The position numbers and the translations under genes were made by a program. 6,728 bases of DNA, from contig JANYCP010000202.1 of assembly GCA_025360265.1 (NCBI GenBank), positions 1-6,728 of the forward strand, read 5' to 3'. How positions within the stretch are numbered: position 1 is the stretch's first letter; every line of letters begins with the position of its first letter. This stretch comes from Gemmatimonadota bacterium. Lineage in GTDB: Bacteria; Gemmatimonadota; Gemmatimonadetes; Gemmatimonadales; GWC2-71-9. Positions 1 through 5,868 of this stretch are shown here, piece after piece. The notes beneath the pieces are model-generated. The model had not been told where the DNA came from. It saw only the letters and a list, made by a program, of their open reading frames with translations, and searched no databases.

Positions 1-1237
1 GGCGAGCGCCCGCCCGGTGATTCGGCGACAGTCCGACCGCGTCAGCGTCGACAGCAGTGTCTTCGACGGCGTCAAACTCGCGCTGAAAGACCTGTCGCCG
101 TCAACGTTCGCGTTTCTCGTCTACGATTCGGCCGGACGACGGCTCGCCGGCGGCGGCGAGCGCCTAATGGTGGACAGCATTCCAGTGGCCGACTCACTGC
201 CATCCGTCGGTGACATCGACGAGGTCGCGCTCGGCAACGGCCACGACATGCGATTTGCCGACGACACTGCCTCCGGAACCCGTGTCGTCGCCGCCGCAAC
301 CACCGATTGGCTGCGTCGCCGGCAACGCAACTACATGCTGCGCCTCGCCGTCATGTTGCCGATCACCGTCCTGCTCTCACTCGGCCTCGGCTACTTCCTG
401 ACGCGGTTTGCGGTTGCGCCAATTGAGGCGCTCAGTCACGCGGCCGATGCCATAGCACCGGAAGAACTGGCCGGACGGCTGCCGGTGCGCGAGCCGCCCG
501 ACGAACTCGATCACCTCGCGATCAGGTTCAATCACCTGCTCGACAGGATTCAAGGACTACAGGAGCAGTCGCATCGATTCCTGCGAGAAGTAGCGCACCA
601 GATTCGCACGCCCCTGACCCTGGTGCTCGGCGAAGCGGAGCTCGGGTTGGAACGGGTGCGTACACCGCAGGAGCATGAGCAGATTCTCCGACGCGTGCAT
701 GGCGCGGCGGGACAGATGACCCATCGGGTGCAAGACCTGTTGTTGCTGGCGCGAATGGAAGCGGGCGAGCGACCGCCGCTCCGCGATGGCGTGGAACTCG
801 ACGCCATTGCGCTCGATGCTACGGATCTCTTCCGTGCACGCGCCCGGACCCTTGGCCAACATCTGCAGCTCGACGACATCGTGCCGTGCGCAGTGCGCGG
901 CGATGAAGCGTTGTTGCGTGAGGCATTGCTTGAACTGCTGGAGAATGCTTGCCGTCACGGCGCGCCCGGCCCCACGGTGGGCGTGAGTGTCCGTGCAGTG
1001 GACCGTTTCGCATTGCTCGAAGTGCGCAGCACAGGCGAACCGATTTCCACGGCACCGCGGGCCGAACGGCGGAGCGACACCCACGATCACTCCAGCGGAC
1101 TCGGCCTTTCGATCATTCGCTGGATTGCCAGTGTGCACGGTGGGGAGTTGGTGATCCGACGGGAAGGAGCGGAGAACTTTGTGGCGCTGAAGCTCCCGCG
1201 GTCGCCGTCCACGCCGTCGCACGGATCGGCCAGCTGA
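1..1237 (+). CDS. Sensor histidine kinase, HAMP-HisKA-HATPase, 5' truncated by window edge, degenerate ATP lid
   Basis: This is a membrane-bound two-component sensor kinase. The frame is open to the left edge (codons ASARP precede the first GTG at 17), so the N-terminus and a first membrane helix probably lie outside the window. Residues are counted from GTG 17. The remainder of an extracytoplasmic sensor region covers about 1-103. A membrane helix follows at 107-128 and a HAMP domain at 129-180 (APIEAL). The HisKA H-box is REVAHQIRTPL with the phospho-accepting His194; Gln replaces the usual acidic residue after His. The HATPase spans about 295-394, with N-box LLENACRH (Asn310) and G2 box GLGLSII (361-367). 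The G1 box reads VRSTGEPI, with Ser where Asp normally contacts adenine, and no F-box (FxPFYR) is visible between G1 and G2. The G1 form resembles CusS-type kinases (VENPGTPI). The stop codon overlaps the start of the regulator gene. The kinase class is certain; its stimulus is unknown and its catalytic competence is doubtful. Confidence 0.9.
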   Translation, partial: ASARPVIRRQSDRVSVDSSVFDGVKLALKDLSPSTFAFLVYDSAGRRLAGGGERLMVDSIPVADSLPSVGDIDEVALGNGHDMRFADDTASGTRVVAAATTDWLRRRQRNYMLRLAVMLPITVLLSLGLGYFLTRFAVAPIEALSHAADAIAPEELAGRLPVREPPDELDHLAIRFNHLLDRIQGLQEQSHRFLREVAHQIRTPLTLVLGEAELGLERVRTPQEHEQILRRVHGAAGQMTHRVQDLLLLARMEAGERPPLRDGVELDAIALDATDLFRARARTLGQHLQLDDIVPCAVRGDEALLREALLELLENACRHGAPGPTVGVSVRAVDRFALLEVRSTGEPISTAPRAERRSDTHDHSSGLGLSIIRWIASVHGGELVIRREGAENFVALKLPRSPSTPSHGSAS

Positions 1238-1947
1238 GCCCCATTCCGGCGGGACACACCGTACTCGTGATCGACGATGAACTGGCCATTCGTCGCGTCG
1301 TGCGGAATGCCTTCCAGGATACCGCCCGCGTGATCGATGCGGCGACCGGGGCCGAAGGGGTCGACCGCGCTGCTGCCGAGCGACCGAGCCTGATTGTGCT
1401 CGACCTGGGCCTGCCGGACATGGAAGGGATTGATGTCTGCCGGGAAATTCGCGGCTGGTCTCGCGTGCCGATCCTGGTGCTGTCTGCACGTCACGCCGAC
1501 GAAGAAAAGGTGCAACTGCTCGATGCCGGCGCCGACGACTACCTCACCAAGCCGTTCAGCACGTCGGAATTGCAGGCGCGGGCACGGGCGCTGCTGCGCC
1601 GAGCGGCGACCGAGGAAGGGCAGGGCGAGCCGCGCGTCGCAATTGGAATCCTCGTCCTCGACATCGCCGCGCGAACGCTGACCCGCGACGGCGATCTGAC
1701 TCACCTCACGCCAATTGAGTGGGACCTGCTGCGCGTGTTGATGACGCACGCCGGACGAACGCTCACGCACCGACAGATCTTTCGCGAGGTGTGGGCCGGA
1801 CGACAGTTCGGTGACGCGCAACAATATCTGCGCGTATACGTCGCGCATCTGCGGCGGAAAATCGAGACGGATTCTCTGCGGCCGGCGTATATCTTCACCG
1901 AGCCGGGGATCGGTTACCGATTCGCCAGCGCCGGCGACTTCCCATGA
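1234..1947 (+). CDS. kdpE: KdpE-like OmpR-family response regulator
   Basis: This is a DNA-binding response regulator that would be phosphorylated by one or both flanking kinases. Residues are counted from CTG 1234. The receiver domain covers about 9-122, with acidic pocket Asp14-Asp15, phospho-acceptor Asp57 (VLDLGLPD), Ser84 (VLSAR) and Lys106 (YLTKPF). A winged-helix OmpR/PhoB output domain follows at about 135-234 (HLTPIEWDLLRVL, YLRVYVAHLRRKIE, EPGIGYRF). The pattern is very close to E. coli KdpE as I recall it (AIRR near the N-terminus, LTPIE, the YLR-Y--HLR-K motif, GIGYRF). The start is uncertain: there is no ATG, GTG or TTG between 949 and 1267. ATG 949 would add about 95 residues read from within the upstream kinase, and GTG 1267 would cut off beta strand 1. 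CTG 1234, which overlaps the kinase stop as CTGA, gives a natural N-terminus and length (237 aa). The stop overlaps the next gene as ATGA, so the genes are co-translated. Confidence 0.88.
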   Translation: MSPIPAGHTVLVIDDELAIRRVVRNAFQDTARVIDAATGAEGVDRAAAERPSLIVLDLGLPDMEGIDVCREIRGWSRVPILVLSARHADEEKVQLLDAGADDYLTKPFSTSELQARARALLRRAATEEGQGEPRVAIGILVLDIAARTLTRDGDLTHLTPIEWDLLRVLMTHAGRTLTHRQIFREVWAGRQFGDAQQYLRVYVAHLRRKIETDSLRPAYIFTEPGIGYRFASAGDFP

Positions 1948-3026
1948 ATCGAACACGGCCAGGGTGGGCGCAGTGGCTCGCATGGGCGGTGGCAACGGCG
2001 GTCGTGTCTCTGCTGCTCTTTCATTTTCGTGACGTGCTCGACAAGGCACACTTCGCCCTGATCTATCTGCTGCTCGTGCTTGGTGGCAGCGTGGCCAGTG
2101 GGCACCGTGTCGGCCTGGCACTCGCCGCGACGTCCTTCCTCCTCTTCGACTGGTTCTTTGTGCCACCCTACAACACCCTCACCGTGGCCAATCCGCTCGA
2201 CTGGCTGGTGCTCGTGGCGTTCCTGGTGGTGAGTGTGGTGGCCGCACAGATGCTGCATCGCCTGCAGGTCGAGGCCGATGTGGCGCGCGCCCGGGCGGCC
2301 GAGATCGATCGCCTGGCGCCACTGGAATCACTACGCGAGACGCATCGGCTGCAGAACGCGCTGCTGGCGTCGGTGTCGCACGACCTGCGCACGCCACTCA
2401 CCACGATCAAGGCAGTGGCGCACGACCTGGTACGAGTCGATGATCGAGCCCTGGTGATCGAGGAAGAAGCTGATCGGCTCAACCGGATGGTGGGCGACCT
2501 CCTCGACCTGTCGCGCGTGCAAAGCGGCACGACGATCGCGAGCGTGGCGATGACGCCGATCGATGATCTCGTTGGCGCCGCGCTGCAACGTGTCACCGGT
2601 GCGATGCCTGAACGCACCGTGCAAGTGCACCTCGAGGAAGGCGGCACGTTGCTGGTCGGTCGGTTCGATCTCACGTCATCGCTTCGCATCCTGGTCAACT
2701 TGCTGGAAAACGCCAACAAGTATTCGCCGCCTGCCAGCCCGATTGGATTGTCGGCGGTGCGCCGCGACCAATGGATCGTCCTCACGGTGAGCGATGCTGG
2801 GGCAGGTGTACCGACTGCGGAGCGCGAGCGGATCTTCGAGCCGTTCTACCGCCCCCCCGGCGCGCCACCCGATCGCGGCAGTGCCGGGCTCGGTCTCGCC
2901 ATTGCCCGCGGCCTCGCCGAGGCGCAAGGCGGCACGTTGCGCTACGTGCCGCGCGCTGGCGGCGGTTCCGAGTTCGTCCTGTTGCTTCCGGCGGCCGAGC
3001 TGCCGGTTCGGATTCTCACGCTTTAG
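1944..3026 (+). CDS. kdpD: Short KdpD-type sensor histidine kinase (DUF4118-HisKA-HATPase)
   Basis: This is a membrane histidine kinase of 360 aa corresponding only to the C-terminal half of KdpD, the K+/turgor sensor (about 900 aa in E. coli). Four hydrophobic helices lie at about 11-27, 37-51, 56-73 and 86-104. The segment FDWFFVPPYNTLTV (68-81) is the diagnostic KdpD/DUF4118 motif. A coiled linker follows at 105-140. The HisKA H-box is SVSHDLRTPLTTIKA with His146. The HATPase has an intact N-box (LLENANKYSP, Asn256), G1 (SDAGAG, 283-288), F-box (FEPFYR, 298-303) and G2 (GLGLAIARG, 315-323), so it should be active. The N-terminal KdpD (Walker) and USP domains and the GAF-like region are absent. 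The gene begins in an ATGA overlap with the regulator stop, so the truncation is the native gene start and not a window artefact. The order kdpE then kdpD is reversed relative to E. coli. It probably phosphorylates the adjacent KdpE-like protein. Confidence 0.88.
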   Translation: MNRTRPGWAQWLAWAVATAVVSLLLFHFRDVLDKAHFALIYLLLVLGGSVASGHRVGLALAATSFLLFDWFFVPPYNTLTVANPLDWLVLVAFLVVSVVAAQMLHRLQVEADVARARAAEIDRLAPLESLRETHRLQNALLASVSHDLRTPLTTIKAVAHDLVRVDDRALVIEEEADRLNRMVGDLLDLSRVQSGTTIASVAMTPIDDLVGAALQRVTGAMPERTVQVHLEEGGTLLVGRFDLTSSLRILVNLLENANKYSPPASPIGLSAVRRDQWIVLTVSDAGAGVPTAERERIFEPFYRPPGAPPDRGSAGLGLAIARGLAEAQGGTLRYVPRAGGGSEFVLLLPAAELPVRILTL

Positions 3027-3035
3027 CGGTTTCTT

Positions 3036-3053
3036 AACGCCTTGCGCGGCGTT
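3036..3053 (+). terminator. Weak hairpin after the kdpD-like gene
   Basis: AACGCC (3036-3041) and GGCGTT (3048-3053) form a 6-bp stem with a 6-nt loop, ten bases after the kinase stop. The downstream bases (CATTGTG) contain no T-run. It could attenuate read-through, but it is not a convincing intrinsic terminator. Confidence 0.25.
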
Positions 3054-3067
3054 CATTGTGCGGCCTT

Positions 3068-3083
3068 TACGGGAAGTCCCGTA
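3068..3083. promoter_or_regulatory. Perfect inverted repeat, candidate operator
   Basis: TACGGGA-AG-TCCCGTA is a perfect 7-bp inverted repeat with a 2-nt spacer, in the short gap between the kinase gene and the next reading frame. It overlaps the first base of a possible -10 element (TACACT, 3082-3087), which is where a repressor operator would lie. The 2-nt centre is too tight for a comfortable RNA loop, which favours a dimeric protein site. The binding protein is unknown. It does not resemble the AT-rich KdpE site of E. coli as I recall it. Confidence 0.4.
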
Positions 3084-3087
3084 CACT
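3082..3087 (+). promoter_or_regulatory. Possible -10 element of a leaderless promoter
   Basis: TACACT fits the TANNNT pattern and ends exactly 7 nt before ATG 3095, so a transcript would begin at or within a base or so of the start codon. No Shine-Dalgarno sequence precedes that ATG, which fits leaderless translation. No good -35 hexamer is seen at 16-18 nt upstream (3059-3064 reads TGCGGC), so the call rests on spacing alone. It would drive the small frame, the lipoprotein and the transporter. Confidence 0.3.
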
Positions 3088-3094
3088 GCGCCGC

Positions 3095-3312
3095 ATGAAT
3101 CGCTCGATCGCATTGGCATCGTTTTGCACATTGATATTGGGGCCGCCACGCCGAGCACGCGCGCGGCCAATGTGCCGTACTTCGCCGGCGAAGGCGGCGT
3201 GACACCGGTCGGCGGCAACAGCGGCGCGCCCGGTTCCGTTGTCACGGGATTCACGCCTGACCTGCGAAAGAGCGAGACGCGACTGAACGTCGCGCTGCTC
3301 GTCAAGTTCTAG
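3095..3312 (+). pseudogene. Frameshifted small exported-protein gene or porin remnant
   Basis: Starting at ATG 3095, the first frame reads MNRSIALASFCTLILG, a typical signal-peptide start, but then becomes Arg/Pro-rich and stops at 3200-3202 (35 aa). The adjacent frame continues to TAG 3310-3312 and ends with TRLNVALLVKF, which alternates hydrophobic residues and has a C-terminal Phe as in outer-membrane beta-barrel proteins. Adding one G in the GGGG run at 3139-3142 joins the two into a 72-aa product with a signal peptide (cleavage near TRAA) and a Gly-rich mature part. The stop abuts the next gene as TAGATG, which suggests that the downstream frame is or was translated. Seventy-two residues are too few for a barrel, so an internal deletion of a larger porin is possible. 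A sequencing error, or a real small protein, cannot be excluded. Confidence 0.45.
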
Positions 3313-3795
3313 ATGCTCTCGAAGGTTCGCACGAGATCTGCGCTGGCAGTTGCCTTGCTCGGCGTGTTCGGCTGTCGCGACGACCAGCGGGCCTGGGCGG
3401 CGCGACTGGAAGCGGCACGACCGCTCGCTGGCGCCTGGCACGTGCAGATGAGTGCCGAACCAGTGGATGGGATGGCGACGCGTCGGGCGTTTGGCGAACT
3501 CGCGCTCACGCTCAACGAAGAGCATCTCGGTACTCCGGACCTTTTTGGCGCGTATGACCTCAGCTTCGCCCCGCTCGGTTTCACGCTGTCGCCGTCGACC
3601 GGAGTGCCGTCGATCGAGGTTGTTGCTGCGGGCGATTCGATCACGCTCGTGCTCGCACCGGGATCGCAGTTTCCGATCACGATGCGCGGCGTGCGACAGG
3701 GCGATTCAATTCTCGGCCGATGGTCGGCGCACCAGCGTGCTGGGTCGGACGCGCTTGGCACCTTCGCGCTCACGCGTGTGGTGGTAACACCGTGA
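3313..3795 (+). CDS. Putative small lipoprotein of unknown function
   Basis: This gene encodes 160 aa that I do not recognise as a named family. The N-terminus MLSKVRTRSALAVALLGVFGC is a lipoprotein-type signal with a charged n-region, a hydrophobic core and lipidated Cys21. The Phe at -2 is not the most typical lipobox residue, so export is likely but lipidation is somewhat less certain. The mature part begins with a short polar, helix-prone stretch (22-36). It continues with alternating strand-like segments (AGAWHVQM, GAYDLSFAPLGF, SIEVVAAGDSITLVLAP, FPITMRGVRQGDSILGRW, GTFALTRVVV), resembling a small lipocalin/calycin-like beta sandwich. That fold is inferred from the strand pattern only. 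ATG 3313 directly follows the stop of the preceding frame (TAGATG). The TGA overlaps the GTG of the transporter gene (GTGA), so translation is probably coupled. A role beside a K+ transporter, such as a periplasmic or envelope accessory, is speculation. Confidence 0.75.
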   Translation: MLSKVRTRSALAVALLGVFGCRDDQRAWAARLEAARPLAGAWHVQMSAEPVDGMATRRAFGELALTLNEEHLGTPDLFGAYDLSFAPLGFTLSPSTGVPSIEVVAAGDSITLVLAPGSQFPITMRGVRQGDSILGRWSAHQRAGSDALGTFALTRVVVTP

Positions 3796-5759
3796 ACGAG
3801 CCGAACGGCATGAATCGCCTGGGACGCGCGGTATTCGGCGCGCCGCGCGACCTGGGAGACAAGCGACTCTTTCATCGTCTCGCGCTGATTCCTTTCCTGG
3901 CCTGGGTCGGGCTCGGCGCCGACGGGCTTTCCAGCTCGAGCTACGGCCCCGAAGCGGCGTTCACCGCGCTGGGCCAGCACACATTCCTGGCCCTTGGCCT
4001 CGTGGCACTCATGGCCACGACCGTGCTGATCATTTCGCTGGCCTACAGTCGGCTCATCGAGGAATTCCCATCGGGTGGCGGCGGCTATGTTGTCGCGACC
4101 AAACTGCTCGGTGCACGCGCCGGCGTGACGAGCGGCTCGGCGTTGCTGGTCGATTACGTGCTTACGATCACCACGTCACTTGCCGCCGCAGGCGACGCAA
4201 TCTTTTCGTTCATGCCGGCACCATATGCTGCCGTGAAGCTACCGGTCGAAATCGGCTTCCTGCTTTTTCTCACCATCCTCAACATTCGCGGCGTGCGAGA
4301 ATCAGTGTTGGCGCTGACGCCGATCTTTCTCGTGTTCCTTGTCACGCACGCCGTGCTGATCGGCGGTGGAATCATCGGCCACAGTGGCGACACCGGCGCG
4401 GTGGTGACAGAGGTACAGCACGGCTATCAGCAGGGTGTCTCACTGCTCGGTGTCGGCGGCCTCCTGCTGTTGTTCGTGCGGGCATTCTCGCTCGGCGGCG
4501 GCACGTACACCGGCATCGAGGCGGTCTCGAATGGTTTGCCGATCATGCGTGAACCGCGGGTGCGTACCGCCAAACGGACCATGCTGTACATGGCGGTATC
4601 ACTGGCTGTGACGGCCTCCGGGTTGCTGCTCTGCTATCTCCTCTGGCATATCGTGCCGCAGGCCGGCAAGACGATGAACGATCTGCTTGCCGAGCGGATG
4701 ACACGCGGGATTCCGGGGGGACGGGTGTTTACCGTGGTCACGATGATCTCGGAGGGTGCGCTGCTTGTTGTCGCGGCGCAGGCCGGCTTTCTCGACGGCC
4801 CCCGCGTGCTCGCCAACATGGCGGTCGACAGCTGGGTGCCGCATCGTTTTTCGGCACTCTCCGAACGCCTCACGACGCGCAACGGTATCGTGTGGATGGG
4901 TGTTGCATCGCTCGTCGCATTGCTCTATACCGGCGGACATGTCGATCAACTGATCGTGATGTACTCGATCAACGTGTTCCTGACGTTCTCCCTCTCGATG
5001 TTCGCGATGCTCCGATTCTGGTGGGGTCAGCGTGCACGACCGCAACGGCCGTGGCGCATCGTCCTGTTTGCATCGGGCCTGGTGTTGTGCGCGACGGTGC
5101 TGGTGATTACGGTGTTTGAAAAGTTCACCCAGGGCGGCTGGGTCACGGTGGCCGTCACTGCGGTTGTGATTGCGGCGTGCTTCGGAATTCGCCGGCATTA
5201 CGCCGACGCCCAGGCGAAGATGCAGCAACTCTTCGATGAACTCGGTGAACTGCCGAGCAGCGCGACCCACGTGGCACCACTCGCAATCGATGCCACGAAA
5301 CCGGTCGCGGCGATTCTTGTCGGTTCGTATGGCGGCGTGGGGATCCACACCATGCTGAACGTCTGGCGAGCGTTTCCCAATCATTACCGCGGCATCGTGT
5401 TCATCGGAGTCGGCGTAGTTGACTCGGGCGAGTTCAAGGGGGAGCACGCCGTGGATCAGCTGAGAGAGCGCACCGAAGCGATGCTCGGTGAATATGTGGC
5501 GCTGGCCGGCCGGCTCGGCATTGCTGCCACATCGCGGGTCGCCATCGGGACGGAGGTGGTGGAGGAGGCGACCGATTTGTGCCTCAACGTGTCGGCCGAG
5601 TTCCCCAAGGCAACCTTCTTTGCCGGGAAGCTCATTTTCCGGCGCGATACCTGGTGGCTGCGGCTGCTGCACAACGAAACGCCACTGGCCATCCAGAAGC
5701 GGCTTCAATGGGCCGGAAAGATGATGGTGACGCTTCCGGTGAGAGTAAGGGAGGCGTGA
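3792..5759 (+). CDS. kimA: KimA-type potassium/proton symporter (APC superfamily)
   Basis: This is a 655-aa APC-superfamily inner-membrane transporter with about 12 helices (about 32-460) and a soluble cytoplasmic C-terminal domain (about 500-655). It resembles Bacillus KimA (YdaO) throughout: GADGLSSSSYG, EFPSGGGGYVVA, ALLVDYVLTITTS, GGTYTGIEAVSNGLP, and the end LLHNETPLAIQKRLQW..MVTLPV. The residues that bind K+ in KimA, as I recall them (D36, Y43, D117, Y118, T121, S125, T230, E233, Y377), are all present here as Asp44, Tyr51, Asp121, Tyr122, Thr125, Ser129, Thr240, Glu243 and Tyr391. This points to high-affinity K+ uptake and not amino-acid transport. In KimA the C-terminal domain mediates c-di-AMP inhibition; whether that holds here is unknown. 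The start is GTG 3792, overlapping the lipoprotein stop as GTGA; ATG 3810 is an alternative (649 aa). Neither has a strong ribosome binding site. The frame is open further upstream (to 3720), but that would overlap the lipoprotein gene. Confidence 0.88.
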   Translation: MNEPNGMNRLGRAVFGAPRDLGDKRLFHRLALIPFLAWVGLGADGLSSSSYGPEAAFTALGQHTFLALGLVALMATTVLIISLAYSRLIEEFPSGGGGYVVATKLLGARAGVTSGSALLVDYVLTITTSLAAAGDAIFSFMPAPYAAVKLPVEIGFLLFLTILNIRGVRESVLALTPIFLVFLVTHAVLIGGGIIGHSGDTGAVVTEVQHGYQQGVSLLGVGGLLLLFVRAFSLGGGTYTGIEAVSNGLPIMREPRVRTAKRTMLYMAVSLAVTASGLLLCYLLWHIVPQAGKTMNDLLAERMTRGIPGGRVFTVVTMISEGALLVVAAQAGFLDGPRVLANMAVDSWVPHRFSALSERLTTRNGIVWMGVASLVALLYTGGHVDQLIVMYSINVFLTFSLSMFAMLRFWWGQRARPQRPWRIVLFASGLVLCATVLVITVFEKFTQGGWVTVAVTAVVIAACFGIRRHYADAQAKMQQLFDELGELPSSATHVAPLAIDATKPVAAILVGSYGGVGIHTMLNVWRAFPNHYRGIVFIGVGVVDSGEFKGEHAVDQLRERTEAMLGEYVALAGRLGIAATSRVAIGTEVVEEATDLCLNVSAEFPKATFFAGKLIFRRDTWWLRLLHNETPLAIQKRLQWAGKMMVTLPVRVREA

Positions 5760-5833
5760 GGAGATTTAGGAGATAGGAACAAGCAGGATTGGTTCTAGCT
5801 CCTCTCTCCTATCTCCTATCTCCTCGCTCCTAT
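5758..5833. repeat. Heptamer tandem repeat forming a large hairpin after the transporter gene
   Basis: The right half (5799-5833) is five tandem heptamers: CTCCTCT, CTCCTAT, CTCCTAT, CTCCTCG, CTCCTAT. The left half carries the reverse complement. GAGGAGAT-TT-AGGAGATAGGA (5758-5778) pairs with TCCTATCTCCTATCTCCTC (5807-5825), giving 19 bp with a 2-nt bulge and a 28-nt loop. The left arm begins inside the transporter stop codon. No T-run follows, so it is not a classic intrinsic terminator. It may be a dispersed intergenic repeat of this genome, a bidirectional mRNA-stabilising hairpin or a Rho-independent-like stop. Confidence 0.7.
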
Positions 5834-5855
5834 CTATTACATTTGCCATCTACCC

Positions 5856-5860
5856 AGGAG
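5856..5860 (+). promoter_or_regulatory. Ribosome binding site of the small SHOCT-like gene
   Basis: AGGAG lies 8 nt before ATG 5869. It is the clearest Shine-Dalgarno sequence in the window and fixes this start. The other genes rely on stop/start overlaps. Confidence 0.7.
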
Positions 5861-5868
5861 CCGAACCG

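Noticed and set aside
949..1233. ATG 949 as the response regulator start
   Set aside because: It would overlap the kinase ATPase domain by about 290 nt and add about 95 residues of non-regulator sequence before the receiver domain.
557..2166. Long reverse-strand open frames (557-1489 and 1087-2166)
   Set aside because: They are Arg/Gly/His-rich translations opposite well-supported kinase and regulator genes. They carry no domain motifs and are typical shadows in GC-rich DNA.
2794..3094. Forward open frame from 2794 running into 3312
   Set aside because: Up to 3026 it is an out-of-frame shadow of the KdpD-like gene (Arg/Ser/Pro-rich). Only the part after about 3140 looks protein-like, and it is reported as the broken gene.
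3027..3094. c-di-AMP (ydaO) riboswitch ahead of the KimA-like gene
   Set aside because: The gap is only 68 nt and shows just two small inverted repeats; it is too short for the large pseudo-two-fold ydaO fold. The transporter itself starts inside an overlap with the lipoprotein gene.
4599..5708. Reverse-strand open frame of 369 codons opposite the transporter
   Set aside because: It has low-complexity His/Arg/Gln-rich composition with no recognisable motif, and the forward strand encodes a clear KimA-like protein across the whole span.
5758..5833. CRISPR array or origin iterons
   Set aside because: The units are 7 nt, directly adjacent, without spacers, and arranged as a hairpin. No cas, rep or integrase gene is near.
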